64,000 nucleotides of DNA from Shewanella olleyana (GTDB lineage Bacteria > Pseudomonadota > Gammaproteobacteria > Enterobacterales > Shewanellaceae), in the NCBI RefSeq assembly GCF_023283825.1, contig NZ_JAKILD010000021.1:30451-94450 (forward strand), written 5' to 3'. The position numbers were made by a program, and so were the translations under genes. Shown piece after piece: positions 46,181 to 55,298 of this stretch. The notes beneath the pieces are model-generated. The model was not told the DNA's origin and ran no database searches. It saw nothing but the letters and a program-made list of their open reading frames with translations. Position 1 is the first letter of the stretch. Each line of letters opens with the position of its first letter.

Positions 46181-47482
46181 TTATTTACCTTTTGGACTCA
46201 CAGGTTCAATTTTTGGTATCAAAATCCACACTGCTGCTATAGCAATAACTGCTAAAGAAGCACCAATGACGAACGCTGGAGTGTAATTGCCATCAGCGGT
46301 TAAATAAGGAACTAGCGCTGTTAAACCTAACGCCCCTAATTTGGCTGCCATCCCAGATAGTCCTGCTAGGGTGCCTACCGCTTTTTTACCAAATAAATCA
46401 CTTGGCAGTGTTTGCACATTACCGATAGCCGTTTGAAACCCGAACAAGATGACGGCCATAATCATCACTGCTGTAGTTGGCCCACCAGGACTTGCCATGG
46501 ACAGCAATGCAGGTAGCATGATCAAGCAACCTAAGGTAATGGTCAGTTTGCGGGTTTTGTTCGTATCCCAACCGGCTTTTAATCGGTTCTGTGCCAATAA
46601 CCCACCAAACCAAGCACCCAACATAGCACCGACATAAGGTACCCAGCCGTATATGCCAATAGACTTAACATCCATTGCGTATACTTCGTTAAGGTAAATA
46701 GGGATCCAGAAAACAAATAACCACCAGATAGGATCGATTGCAGCAGATGCAATAATAACGCCCCAACTTTGCTTATGAGAAAGCAATTTAGCGGTTGTTG
46801 GGTTGTATTCTTCCACATCAGAATCATCGTCACTGTTAGTGCATTTTTGACCGGTTAAAATATATTGGCGCTCTTCTTCAGTAATCCAAGGATGCGATTT
46901 AGGTGGTGCTTTAACCAAAATAATCCAAGGGATTAACCAAAGCAGGCCGACTAAACCAATCACCACAAATACCATTTTCCAGCTAAAATAAACTGTCATA
47001 TAAGCGATAAGAGGGATAGATACAATTCCGCCAATTGCGGCGCCAGAATTAAATATTCCTTGGGCTAAAGCACGCTCTTTAGTTGGAAACCAATCCGCAT
47101 TACTTTTAGCAGCGCCTGGCCAGTTTCCTGCCTCAGCGACACCTAAGATTGCTCTAAAGATACTGAAGCTCAGCATGCCTTGTGCAAAGGCATGGGCAGC
47201 AGTAGCAATAGACCAAACACCGATAGAAAGTACAAAGCCAAGGCGAGTGCCAATCCAGTCAAATATCTTACCGAATATGGCCTGACCAAATGCATAAGAT
47301 AATATGAACACAATCGAGATGTTTGCATAAATCTGTTTGCGCTCTAACGCTGATTCATCAGGGAAAATGTCTTCTACGATGTCAGGCCAAAGCACACTGA
47401 GTGCAGAACGATCGATATAATTAATCACGGTCGCTAATGCGATGAGTAGAATGACCCACCATCGAAGATTGTTTATTTTCAT
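46181..47482 (-). CDS. MFS transporter, hexuronate/oligouronate type
   Basis: The 433-residue MFS protein resembles the anion:cation symporter group that includes ExuT. It starts WWVILLIALATVINYIDRSALSVLWPDI and has AILGVAEAGNWPGAAKSNADWFPTKERALAQGIFNSGAAIGGI. Twelve hydrophobic helices with a charged central loop are visible. As the last gene of the alginate operon it probably imports unsaturated uronate or DEH produced by the lyases. Its start overlaps the kdgF stop by 4 bases. Confidence 0.88.
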   Translation of the reverse strand: MKINNLRWWVILLIALATVINYIDRSALSVLWPDIVEDIFPDESALERKQIYANISIVFILSYAFGQAIFGKIFDWIGTRLGFVLSIGVWSIATAAHAFAQGMLSFSIFRAILGVAEAGNWPGAAKSNADWFPTKERALAQGIFNSGAAIGGIVSIPLIAYMTVYFSWKMVFVVIGLVGLLWLIPWIILVKAPPKSHPWITEEERQYILTGQKCTNSDDDSDVEEYNPTTAKLLSHKQSWGVIIASAAIDPIWWLFVFWIPIYLNEVYAMDVKSIGIYGWVPYVGAMLGAWFGGLLAQNRLKAGWDTNKTRKLTITLGCLIMLPALLSMASPGGPTTAVMIMAVILFGFQTAIGNVQTLPSDLFGKKAVGTLAGLSGMAAKLGALGLTALVPYLTADGNYTPAFVIGASLAVIAIAAVWILIPKIEPVSPKGK

Positions 47483-47826
47483 TCTAATCCCTCAACAAAA
47501 TCCTCTCTAGCTGGGCTAAAAGTATCAATTAAAATACCGCCAGTTGGGCATGTTGCGCCGTGGTCAGCGTGAGGAGGAATAAGGCAGCTATCACCGGCTC
47601 TTAAAATTTTAGTCACGCCATCAATATTAAAGTGAAACTCGCCTTCCACCACGTAAGTCACTTGAGAGTGTCTGTGGGCATGGTTATAACCAATTGCACC
47701 TTCTTCAAACCAAATTTTTACAGCCATTAACTCTTCATTAAACCCAAGCATTTGACGCTTTAGTCCGCCGCCGATATCTTCAATTTCTGTTTCATTGCCA
47801 AATGAGAAATGTGCACTCTGTTTCAT
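47479..47826 (-). CDS. kdgF: KdgF-like cupin, uronate linearisation
   Basis: KdgF converts unsaturated monouronates from pectin or alginate to the linear keto form. The 115-residue single cupin has the metal-ligand cluster GYNHAHRHSQ (His49, His51, His53, Gln55) and IPPHADHG (His86, His89). AGGAG precedes the ATG. It sits between the PL17 lyase and the transporter, matching that step in the alginate pathway. Confidence 0.9.
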   Translation of the reverse strand: MKQSAHFSFGNETEIEDIGGGLKRQMLGFNEELMAVKIWFEEGAIGYNHAHRHSQVTYVVEGEFHFNIDGVTKILRAGDSCLIPPHADHGATCPTGGILIDTFSPAREDFVEGLE

Positions 47827-47835
47827 GATTAACTC

Positions 47836-50277
47836 CTACTGCGTTATGGTTAATAACTGGTATCTTCCGCTAAAGCTGTAAGGCTTTTTAAGGTAAGTAA
47901 AGTTATTAGTTATGGAATGGTTTTTTGGATTTTTCTTGTTGTTTTTCAAACTATCGTTAGCGTGCTTATGAGACACGGCTAATACGAATTGCTGCGTTGC
48001 ATTGGTTTGTGTTTTTAAACTAAAACCAATGACGCTAATGTCACCTTGACGTTCATAAGTCATTGATTGCAATCTGCTGGTGGCATTTAAGGTGTATTCA
48101 GCTGATGGGTTATATTCGCCATGGGGCTCTAACACGTTAACAAATCGATGTTGTTTACTATTTATCACACGCTGAATAAAGCTATTTTCATTGCGAAGAT
48201 TATTGTTGGGATCATTAGCGCCAAGTTGAGTGAATAGGACTTGGGTCGAGCCGTCATTGATACTGCTGTGGGTATAAAAGTGACCGTTTTCATTTAACCA
48301 AGTGACTTTTTGCAAAGCGCTGTTAACTGAATTTTCAGTGGTTTGAGGGTGAGAGGTGGCCTTTAGCCATAAATGTTGATAACCAGCATTTTTACCTAAT
48401 GGCTTAAGCTGGCTGGTAAATGACTGACGCGGAAAGTTTGCATTAATAAACTGACCTTGATAATGAACTGGAAGATCATATTGGTGTGGATTAACGCTAT
48501 CGACATCCAATACATCAAAGACTAACGGATATTCGTTACCATGAGCATTCACTGAAATTAGTGCCAAGGTTCGGCTAAAGCTCACATCATCATAAGCGGT
48601 AGCTATGCTTGCTGAAGCTAAGGTTGCTTGTGAATCACTATGATAGAAATTTATCTGCGGATGGTGCTTATTTCCTTCTCGGGTATGGCCATTAAAGTGA
48701 CTTGTTTCATCGACCACTAGGGTGTTGTGGGCAATGGTTTGTTTTGCCCAAGTTTTGTTTTCAGGTAAATAACCACCGCCAGATTTAGCTTCGATATTTA
48801 GGAATCGCGCCGCGCCGTAATCTGAGACAATCTCTGAACCATCATCGTAAAATTGCCAGTTTAATTTGTCGAAATGGCCATGACCTAATCCCTGTGCGGT
48901 AGCTTTAAATACCAGAGCTTGGCTGCGTTCAGCTTGATTAACTCTTGTATGGTTTACTTTGGCTTGTTCTGGATTAACCTGTTGGCGCATTACAATTAAT
49001 GCGCCTTCATCACCATTTTTACCATCACGAAACTTTCTCGATGAAAAAGGGTAATGTGAAAGTGTTGATTCTGTCTCGGCATCAATTGCCTGTGCAAGCT
49101 TAAGTCCATCACCCGTGAGTAAAATACGGTTTTGTTGCTTGGCGATATCGATGAGGCCGTTTTTAGTATCAAGGGTTGTAGCATTAAGGGCACTAGCATT
49201 AAGGGCTCTAGAATTAAGGTCACTTTTATTAATAGCACTAGAATTAAGATCATCGGCATTAAGCCCATAAGCAATGCTAACGGCGATAACCAATTCCATA
49301 GTGTCGATGCCTTTGCTTTTAATGGCATCATTTAACGGGAAAAATAATCCGTTGTAGCTTAACTCGATAGTGCTATAAATCGCTTTTAACAGAATACCGT
49401 CACGGTAATTAAAGATGTTTTGCTCTGGTTGATTTTGCTCAATGGCTTTAGCAAAAGTGACAAAAGGGAGCAACGCAAAACGTTGATAATATGGCCCTTC
49501 ATTGTAATAGCCATCAGGCGAAAATAACTCGTCTAACTGTTTAAGGAATCCGCCTTTTCCTGCTTTGTCTAAATCTAATAATGCTATTTCAACCAGCTCG
49601 GGTTTATCCAAAACAAAGCCTGTCATACCTACAGCAGCCGTAGCCCAAGTGCCGTGGTTATGAACTTTATTAAAGGTTTTAGGCGACTGAAAAGACAGAA
49701 AGTCAGCTATGGGTAACAGAACACCTGATTCAATTTTATGGCGTTCATTTTCAGTGAGTGACTCAATAATAAAGTCATAGGCTTGAATGGTATAAACCAA
49801 CCACATTGCTTCATTTAAGCCTTGCCAAAAAAGTTTACCTTCATTGCTATTTTTACGTTTGGGGTGGCGAGGTAATTGAGGGTAAAGTTCGGCATATTCA
49901 AATAGCATGTCTCGAACAAAGAGAGCGTATTTTGGATCTTGAGTGAGTTGATACAAGATACCAGCATCATACATTTGCTGGTAGTTTTTCTTATGGCGCT
50001 CATGAGTATAGCCACCGCCACTGTCAGCGGGAAATGGGACAGTAATGGCTTGAGCTATATAGCTTTCAACCTGTGATTTTTTGCTATTAAACGCTTGTTG
50101 AAATGCACCTGGTGTTTTTATCGCGGCGCGCATATCAATGACGTCTTGTTGATTTATCACCAAGGTCGGATGGTTTACTGTTATAGCTGCATGAGTTGAG
50201 AATGTGATAGCTAATGTGACAATCGTTGCTATAAACTGGGCTGCTTTAGTGATGAGTTGTAAATAATGCTTTGTCAT
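47836..50277 (-). CDS. PL17 oligoalginate lyase
   Basis: PL17 enzymes cleave alginate oligomers exolytically to monouronates. A signal peptide (IATIVTLAITFSTHA) is followed by the alpha/alpha-toroid lyase domain with VHNHGTWATAAVGMTGF near residue 204. The heparinase II/III-like beta domain follows with GLGHGHFDKLNWQFYDDG near residue 460. At 813 residues it is longer than usual. Part of the excess is an inserted run of pentapeptide-like repeats at about residues 338-367. The gene starts 2 bases after the PL6 stop. Periplasmic location is predicted. Confidence 0.9.
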   Translation of the reverse strand: MTKHYLQLITKAAQFIATIVTLAITFSTHAAITVNHPTLVINQQDVIDMRAAIKTPGAFQQAFNSKKSQVESYIAQAITVPFPADSGGGYTHERHKKNYQQMYDAGILYQLTQDPKYALFVRDMLFEYAELYPQLPRHPKRKNSNEGKLFWQGLNEAMWLVYTIQAYDFIIESLTENERHKIESGVLLPIADFLSFQSPKTFNKVHNHGTWATAAVGMTGFVLDKPELVEIALLDLDKAGKGGFLKQLDELFSPDGYYNEGPYYQRFALLPFVTFAKAIEQNQPEQNIFNYRDGILLKAIYSTIELSYNGLFFPLNDAIKSKGIDTMELVIAVSIAYGLNADDLNSSAINKSDLNSRALNASALNATTLDTKNGLIDIAKQQNRILLTGDGLKLAQAIDAETESTLSHYPFSSRKFRDGKNGDEGALIVMRQQVNPEQAKVNHTRVNQAERSQALVFKATAQGLGHGHFDKLNWQFYDDGSEIVSDYGAARFLNIEAKSGGGYLPENKTWAKQTIAHNTLVVDETSHFNGHTREGNKHHPQINFYHSDSQATLASASIATAYDDVSFSRTLALISVNAHGNEYPLVFDVLDVDSVNPHQYDLPVHYQGQFINANFPRQSFTSQLKPLGKNAGYQHLWLKATSHPQTTENSVNSALQKVTWLNENGHFYTHSSINDGSTQVLFTQLGANDPNNNLRNENSFIQRVINSKQHRFVNVLEPHGEYNPSAEYTLNATSRLQSMTYERQGDISVIGFSLKTQTNATQQFVLAVSHKHANDSLKNNKKNPKNHSITNNFTYLKKPYSFSGRYQLLTITQ
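49178..49267 (-). repeat. six 15-bp units encoding pentapeptide-like repeats inside the PL17 gene
   Basis: Units such as CTAGCATTAAGGGCT recur every 15 bp in frame. They encode A/D-L/I-N-x-x type pentapeptides (DLNSS, AINKS, DLNSR, ALNAS, ALNAT). The nucleotide units are still similar, pointing to recent tandem expansion. Confidence 0.8.
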
Positions 50278-50279
50278 AT

Positions 50280-52610
50280 TTACAACGCTTTTTTATCAGA
50301 TTGAGTCACGAGGTTATCAGTCATATTGGCCGTTGACTCTCCGATGGCGTAAAGCTCGGTGACTAGTGGTTCACCTGTGTTGTTAAATTGATTATGTGTA
50401 ACCTGTGTTATCGGCTCTCCAGTGGTATGTTCTATATTGATATAAGCGCTACTATTGAACTGGTTTTTATTAATATCAGTTACCTGAACCCCATGAAGAA
50501 ATAAGCTTGCTTGAGTCTTATTGCGTTTGCCATTGCCGACATTATTCACATCGTTATTGTTAAAACTGATATGAGGGCCAAAGGTGCTTTCATCAGTCCC
50601 ACCACGATATAGTTTCACTAGTGCGCCATCAATGTCATTAAACTGATTGTTATTGATAGTGAGGTATTCAGCGTTATAAATTCCACGATCATCGGTTTCT
50701 TTATTTAGTCTAAATAAATCACCTGTAATCATGCTAAAACGGTTATTGATAATTTCAATATTGCTGGCAAATGCACGGGCGCCAGAATCAAAAAAACTAA
50801 ATGAATGGTTAACATTTAATTGGCTAATATCACTGTTATACATACTGAAGCGATAGTTAGTTAACATACCCCATTTACTGGTTCTTACTAATACGTTACC
50901 TGATGCGTCTGGGCTAGACTCTCCAGTGATAGTTAGGCCATCGAGTTTTAAATTCCCGCCATTTTGTATTTCAAATAAACTGGCCCTGCTAAAGGTCACT
51001 GTCGGTTTGTGCGCCTTTGCTGCAGTGATAGAAAGGGTTTTGTTTATCTCGATAACTTTATCAATGTGATAGTGGCCTGTTTGCAAGCTGATGATATCGC
51101 CATCATTAGCTTTGTTTATTGCATTGAGCAGTTGCTCGGCTGTTGAAACTGTATGGGACTGACCAGAATCAAAGGCGGTTTCAGGTTCAGATTTTGGATA
51201 CCAAGAGACGCCAGTTTGTGCTTTTAAGGTGCGCTTGATTGTTTTTGATGCGCCATAGCCTGCATTATCATCATTATCTGGGTACAGTAGTCCATTATCG
51301 GCTCGTTTTAGTGAGATTTTAGTGGGCTTGATACCTTGATTAATCTGGTTGTTACTTAGCTCATTAGAGAGGTTATTTGAAAAAGCGATGCCTGAAATAT
51401 CATCAAAAATTGAGAATGGCGCTTGTTGGTTATTGTTGACGAATAGATTAGCGCTTATCTTTGAATCTTTTGGTGTAGCTGAGCGCTCTTGATCGCTACC
51501 CGCCGCTAAATGAATGTGGTCTACATTGATAAAACTGTTGTGGTTAACATTGGCATTAACCACTTGATGGTAGCGGTTTAGCGCTGAATCAGGGACCCCA
51601 TTCATAATGGTAAATCCACTACCAAAACGGTAACCTTTTAAGCCCTCTAGGTAGTTGTTAGTAATGGTTTGGTCTCGGTTAATAATTCGAATCCCACCTG
51701 TGTGGTCAACGTTATTGCCTAAAAAAACATTACTATCGATTTGATTTCCGTTTCCGTGACGCATTGTCAGTGTGCCGCGCGATTCAAAGAAGGTGTTATT
51801 TCTTACTATATTTTGACCGGCTTTGATTGAGATGATTTCAACTTCTCCATCGCATCGATCAAAATAATTGTTCTCGATGACGGTATACGAATTAGTCATC
51901 GAATAATGACTGGTACCGATTCGAATGGTTTCGCCGCCATTTGAGCCAAGGGTAGGGCGAGGGCCGAAATAGTTATGATCAATTTTATGGTGATTCTCTT
52001 GGCTTGCTTCATTGCGTAGTCTGACGGTCAGTGTCACGCCTTTATTACGCTTTCCGATGAGGTGATTGTGATCAAAACGATTATGTTTGCCATAAAGCGC
52101 AACCCAAAAGTCAGATTCGTGACGATCTGGATTATTGAAATTATCGATAACGACTTGACTGACACGGGAATGATTAGCAAATTCATCTTCGTCAGTTCTA
52201 AACGAAATCACTGAATTACTCGGGGTGTAACCGTCTTTAAATACTAAGCCTGATACTTCTAAGTATTCACCGGATAACGATAAATTAGACTGTCCTGTAA
52301 GGATGACTTTGCCTTTGGTTTCAGCAGAAAGGCGAATAGGGCCATCTTGGGTGCCTTGACCAATAAATTGAATTTCAAAGTCTTGCCAAACACCATTGGT
52401 GAGTATGATGTCATCACCAGGGGTAAGTTTTGCAACTGCTAGCCCAAACTCAGCTTGGTTTTTAACGGTATAGGTTTCAGCGTTAACTGAAGTTATAACG
52501 AGCAAAATACTCAACGCTAAAGTTGATTTAAGCATCAGCGTTATAGGGTTTGAGAACAACTTGTCATTGTATGTTGAGCAATGTGTAATTTCGCTTAAAA
52601 AACTCATCAT
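50280..52610 (-). CDS. two-domain PL6 alginate lyase (AlyGC-like layout)
   Basis: PL6 enzymes are right-handed beta-helix lyases of the chondroitinase-B type. The catalytic Lys263 (EIISIKAGQN) and Arg284 (TLTMRHGNGNQ) are 21 residues apart, the same spacing as the Lys220/Arg241 pair of AlyGC. SNGGETIRIGTSHYS also fits the family. A second beta-helix domain fills about residues 470-776, as in the exolytic two-domain AlyGC. A leader of about 25 residues precedes the signal core (LALSILLVITSVNA); AAGAGAG supports this start, though Met26 is an alternative. It is the first gene of the alginate operon. Confidence 0.9.
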   Translation of the reverse strand: MMSFLSEITHCSTYNDKLFSNPITLMLKSTLALSILLVITSVNAETYTVKNQAEFGLAVAKLTPGDDIILTNGVWQDFEIQFIGQGTQDGPIRLSAETKGKVILTGQSNLSLSGEYLEVSGLVFKDGYTPSNSVISFRTDEDEFANHSRVSQVVIDNFNNPDRHESDFWVALYGKHNRFDHNHLIGKRNKGVTLTVRLRNEASQENHHKIDHNYFGPRPTLGSNGGETIRIGTSHYSMTNSYTVIENNYFDRCDGEVEIISIKAGQNIVRNNTFFESRGTLTMRHGNGNQIDSNVFLGNNVDHTGGIRIINRDQTITNNYLEGLKGYRFGSGFTIMNGVPDSALNRYHQVVNANVNHNSFINVDHIHLAAGSDQERSATPKDSKISANLFVNNNQQAPFSIFDDISGIAFSNNLSNELSNNQINQGIKPTKISLKRADNGLLYPDNDDNAGYGASKTIKRTLKAQTGVSWYPKSEPETAFDSGQSHTVSTAEQLLNAINKANDGDIISLQTGHYHIDKVIEINKTLSITAAKAHKPTVTFSRASLFEIQNGGNLKLDGLTITGESSPDASGNVLVRTSKWGMLTNYRFSMYNSDISQLNVNHSFSFFDSGARAFASNIEIINNRFSMITGDLFRLNKETDDRGIYNAEYLTINNNQFNDIDGALVKLYRGGTDESTFGPHISFNNNDVNNVGNGKRNKTQASLFLHGVQVTDINKNQFNSSAYINIEHTTGEPITQVTHNQFNNTGEPLVTELYAIGESTANMTDNLVTQSDKKAL

Positions 52611-52717
52611 GACTCTCTTATCGTTATTATTGGTTTAGTTTTATTTTAATCTTCAGTTTTTACTGCTATTTCTACTTTTATTTCAATATGGGTTGTTGCT
52701 ACTGCTTATGTAAATAA

Positions 52718-52747
52718 ACTCCTACCTCAATCATTAAGGTAGGAGTT
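52718..52747 (-). terminator. terminator of the lost TonB-dependent receptor gene
   Basis: An 11-bp stem (AACTCCTACCT/AGGTAGGAGTT) with a nine-base loop leads into TTTATTT on the minus strand. It lies 24 bases beyond the stop of the receptor stump and upstream of the PL6 gene, so it marks the end of a formerly separate gene. Confidence 0.75.
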
Positions 52748-52770
52748 GCACGACTAAGTTTTACTTAAGG

Positions 52771-52944
52771 TTAAAACTTAACTTTTGCACCAAGGAAATA
52801 TTTAGAACCAGAGCGAGAGTAGTTCGAAACAGTTGTGTCGTTACCACGCGTCATAATTTGCGGTTCGTCTAACAAGCTCAGCGCTTTAAGTGATAGTGAC
52901 AAGTAATCTGTCACTTTGAAGTTAGCTGAAAAATCTAAGTAACT
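52771..52944 (-). pseudogene. C-terminal stump of a TonB-dependent receptor
   Basis: On the minus strand 57 codons read YLDFSANFKVTDYLSLSLKA, then a short turn with EPQIMTRG, and end SGSKYFLGAKVKF followed by TAA. Paired amphipathic strands with a terminal Phe are the usual C-terminus of TonB-dependent receptors. The N-terminal plug and most of the barrel are missing. Just upstream at 52945 the frame meets a stop and unrelated sequence. The gene lies at the head of the alginate operon, where a receptor for alginate oligomers would be expected. Confidence 0.7.
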
Positions 52945-53166
52945 TTAATCCTGCACATATCGATGTGAACGTTTTGGGAATGGCAAGTTATTTGGTTGGA
53001 AGTACTGTTCGCGGTATTTATAAAGTACGCGGAACCTTGCCTCAGCACTTTTCCTATATACAGCTTCAAAACTACTTTGAAATAAACAATAAGCGTGCAT
53101 AAATTCAGACTCACGGCTAATCAGACCCCTTAAAATTAAGCTTGAATTGATATAGTTATAAGCCAC
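52945..53166 (-). other. foreign-looking fragment abutting the receptor stump
   Basis: A 73-codon open frame ends in a TAA exactly where receptor similarity begins. It is rich in Arg, Tyr and Phe (FRVLYKYREQYFQPNNLPF). It has no signal, no ribosome-binding site that I can see and no known domain. It is probably a relic of whatever deleted the receptor gene rather than a working gene. The rest of 53167-53560 has a hexanucleotide repeat and AT-rich promoter sequence but no gene. Confidence 0.35.
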
Positions 53167-53197
53167 TGCCTTTGTTCACTGCCATTTAAGGCTCATC

Positions 53198-53238
53198 TTC
53201 TTGTTCTTGTTCTTGTTCTTGTTCTTGTTCTTGTTCTT
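53198..53238. repeat. 6-bp tandem repeat (TTCTTG)
   Basis: Six full units and a partial seventh of TTCTTG lie in non-coding sequence between the receptor relic and the GntR gene. Such perfect short repeats are prone to slippage. Confidence 0.9.
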
Positions 53239-53563
53239 ATATATACCGTTGTTTGTAGCTCTGATGAATTTTCCATTTAATTTAGTGAACTTGATGCTTT
53301 AATAACGGAATTTTCTTACAACTAATCTTTTAAACATGATTTTCAAATTTAATTCACATCTACTATAAATTAACCAATGGTCACATATCTTGTCAACCAA
53401 TTTATGTTACCAACAAGTTCCTAAATATGTGCTATTGTTATTACCAATAACCTTTTGTTAACCAAGTCAGGGCTTACATGAAATCTGTTCTAGGACAATT
53501 AATTTTCAAAATAGGATTTGCGTTGACTAGGTAAACAGATATTATGTTAGTAATACAAGAAAA

Positions 53564-53576
53564 TTGGTTTTAACCA
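53564..53576 (+). promoter_or_regulatory. candidate GntR operator before the regulator gene
   Basis: TGGTTTTAACCA is a perfect inverted repeat with five-base arms, ending 14 bases before the regulator ATG. Similar TTGGT/ACCAA half-sites recur upstream (53375-53380, 53396-53400, 53453-53465) and once before the PL6 gene (ATTGGTTTA near 52638). FadR-subfamily regulators of uronate genes often bind TTGGT-n-ACCAA-like sites. Autoregulation is inference. Confidence 0.4.
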
Positions 53577-53590
53577 TTGAAGGACCAAAG

Positions 53591-54331
53591 ATGAAGAGTA
53601 GGCGTATGTTTTGGCGCATCGTAGAAGAGATCGAAGCGTCTATTGCTAGCGGCGAATATACTCCTGGAAGTCGTTTACCTCCAGAAAGGGAGTTGGCTGA
53701 AAAGTTTGATGTTAGTCGACCGACAGTTCGTGAAGCAATAATTGCACTGGAAGTGCGTGAGAAAATTGAAGTTAAAACAGGCTCTGGTGTATATGTTTTA
53801 CACTCTGCTAATAAAGCTGATCAATTGAATAAGATTAATGCATTTGAACTTACCCAAGCTCGTGCGCTTGTTGAAGGTGAGATTGCAGCACTTGCAGCTA
53901 ACACTATCACAGAAGAAGAATTGGTTGAGTTAAATAAGACATTGATCATGATGGAGAATAAGTCATACGTTGAAGAGGCGGATGAAATGTTCCATCAAAT
54001 TATTGCGAACTCCACGCGAAATGGTGCCTTAATTAAATCGTTTCAAAATTTATGGGCTCTTCGTGCTTCAAGTCAAAAAATTATTACTGACTATGCGAGT
54101 GTTTGTAGCAAGGATAATAAGAAAACCCTTGATGAACACACTTCTATTTACCAAGCATTGTTAGCGAATGATGCATCAGAAGCTAGGCTTGCAATGCATA
54201 GGCATTTTAACCGTTTAATTAATGTCCTTTTTGATACGGTAGAAGCGCAATCTTTAGAAGAAGTTCGTCGGAAAAATAGTGAGAAACGTGATTTATACTC
54301 GATTGATAATTTGGTAAACCGTATAGGATAA
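53591..54331 (+). CDS. FadR-subfamily GntR regulator, probable alginate regulator
   Basis: The protein has an N-terminal winged helix (residues about 5-70) with GSRLPPERELAEKFDVSRPTVREAI, the classic GntR helix-turn-helix. A helical FCD ligand-binding domain follows (ALVEGEIAALAANTITEEEL, MFHQIIANSTRNGALI, HTSIYQALLANDASEARLAMHRHF). The ATG at 53591, behind GAAGGA, gives 246 residues; an in-frame TTG at 53564 is less likely. It is next to the alginate operon in opposite orientation, separated by about 0.95 kb holding the receptor stump. It probably represses the lyase operon and responds to a pathway intermediate. Confidence 0.85.
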   Translation: MKSRRMFWRIVEEIEASIASGEYTPGSRLPPERELAEKFDVSRPTVREAIIALEVREKIEVKTGSGVYVLHSANKADQLNKINAFELTQARALVEGEIAALAANTITEEELVELNKTLIMMENKSYVEEADEMFHQIIANSTRNGALIKSFQNLWALRASSQKIITDYASVCSKDNKKTLDEHTSIYQALLANDASEARLAMHRHFNRLINVLFDTVEAQSLEEVRRKNSEKRDLYSIDNLVNRIG

Positions 54332-54388
54332 CCAGCGTTTTATCGCTGACTTTATAAGTGTAAGTAATAAGTTCAAGCAACTTACATT

Positions 54389-54416
54389 AAAGCCTTTCTT
54401 CATGAAAGGCTTTTTT
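54389..54416 (+). terminator. terminator after the GntR gene
   Basis: An AAGCCTTTC/GAAAGGCTT stem with a short loop is followed by a T run. Confidence 0.85.
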
Positions 54417-54482
54417 ATTATCTAAATAACTATAAATTGATTTTTAATAAGTTTTTGAAATTATGTGCTATTTAATTCTATA

Positions 54483-54522
54483 AATGTAAAAAGGCCTCTC
54501 AATTGAGAGGCCTTTTTACATT
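54483..54522. terminator. 40-bp perfect palindrome, second terminator-like hairpin
   Basis: The sequence reads identically on both strands around the centre AATT, with GGCCTCTC/GAGAGGCC flanked by A and T runs. It can act as a terminator in either direction, but the nearest gene ends are 150 bp (GntR) and 780 bp (rlmG) away. Confidence 0.8.
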
Positions 54523-55298
54523 GTTCCAATCGAGGGGGAATGATTTGGAACGAACTTACCCGATTAAAACAATAGATTTTAGTCACAGCTTTGACAGCTA
54601 TTGCTCATCTTTGATAATTCTCTATCTAATGCGTTGATTATTCTTACAAGGTTTAAAATAAATAATGTAGCTTTGACCCTAAATATCACACTTCAAAGTG
54701 GATTTTAAACACTGCCAACATAGATTTATGATTAAGTATCAAGCCTAAAATTAATACAATTATAGCCAATCACAAGAAAATTCATGTTGATTTGGCGAGT
54801 GTTTCAGCGTTTTTTGCATTTAAAATTCAATCTATAAAAACAATATTGTTAACTGTTTGTTACTTGCTATTTCGGTGTGAATTGCCATTTTTATAGCCTT
54901 GTTATGGTTCACAATAGCGCTGAAATATATATGGTGTCAACCAGTTTGCCTTGGTTGTATTACCAATTTCGTGTTGGTTATGACCATTTTTATACAAAAG
55001 TGTGATCAGCTCTATGTTAGGGGGAAGCAAGAAGAGTTTGAGCGTAATAGTTAAGGCTATTAAGGAGTCAGTTGGTGCGTTGATATGATCTAACTTGTGT
55101 TGTTTAGGCTTACGATTTTTGGTCGACACAGATTAATGACTAACAGAGTAATTTTAATTAAGAGCGCTTATTTAAGCGCTATAAGCTAAGTGCTATGAGC
55201 TATGAGCTATGAGCTATGAGCCTGTTTATCCAGCCCATAGTCTTAGCTTAAGATTTATTGAGAGGCTTGTTTAAAACAAATAAAAAATGAAAATAGCC
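54523..55298. other. gene-free AT-rich spacer with a 7-bp tandem repeat
   Basis: No gene is convincing here. Four exact TATGAGC units lie at 55194-55221, and a small AGCGCTTATTTAAGCGCT hairpin at 55163-55180. A 75-codon minus-strand frame at 54902-55129 has only a GTG start and no ribosome-binding site. Confidence 0.6.

Noticed and set aside
54902..55129. 75-codon minus-strand frame (starts VSTKNRKPKQHK)
   Set aside because: Only a GTG start, no ribosome-binding site and no recognisable motif, in an AT-rich spacer.
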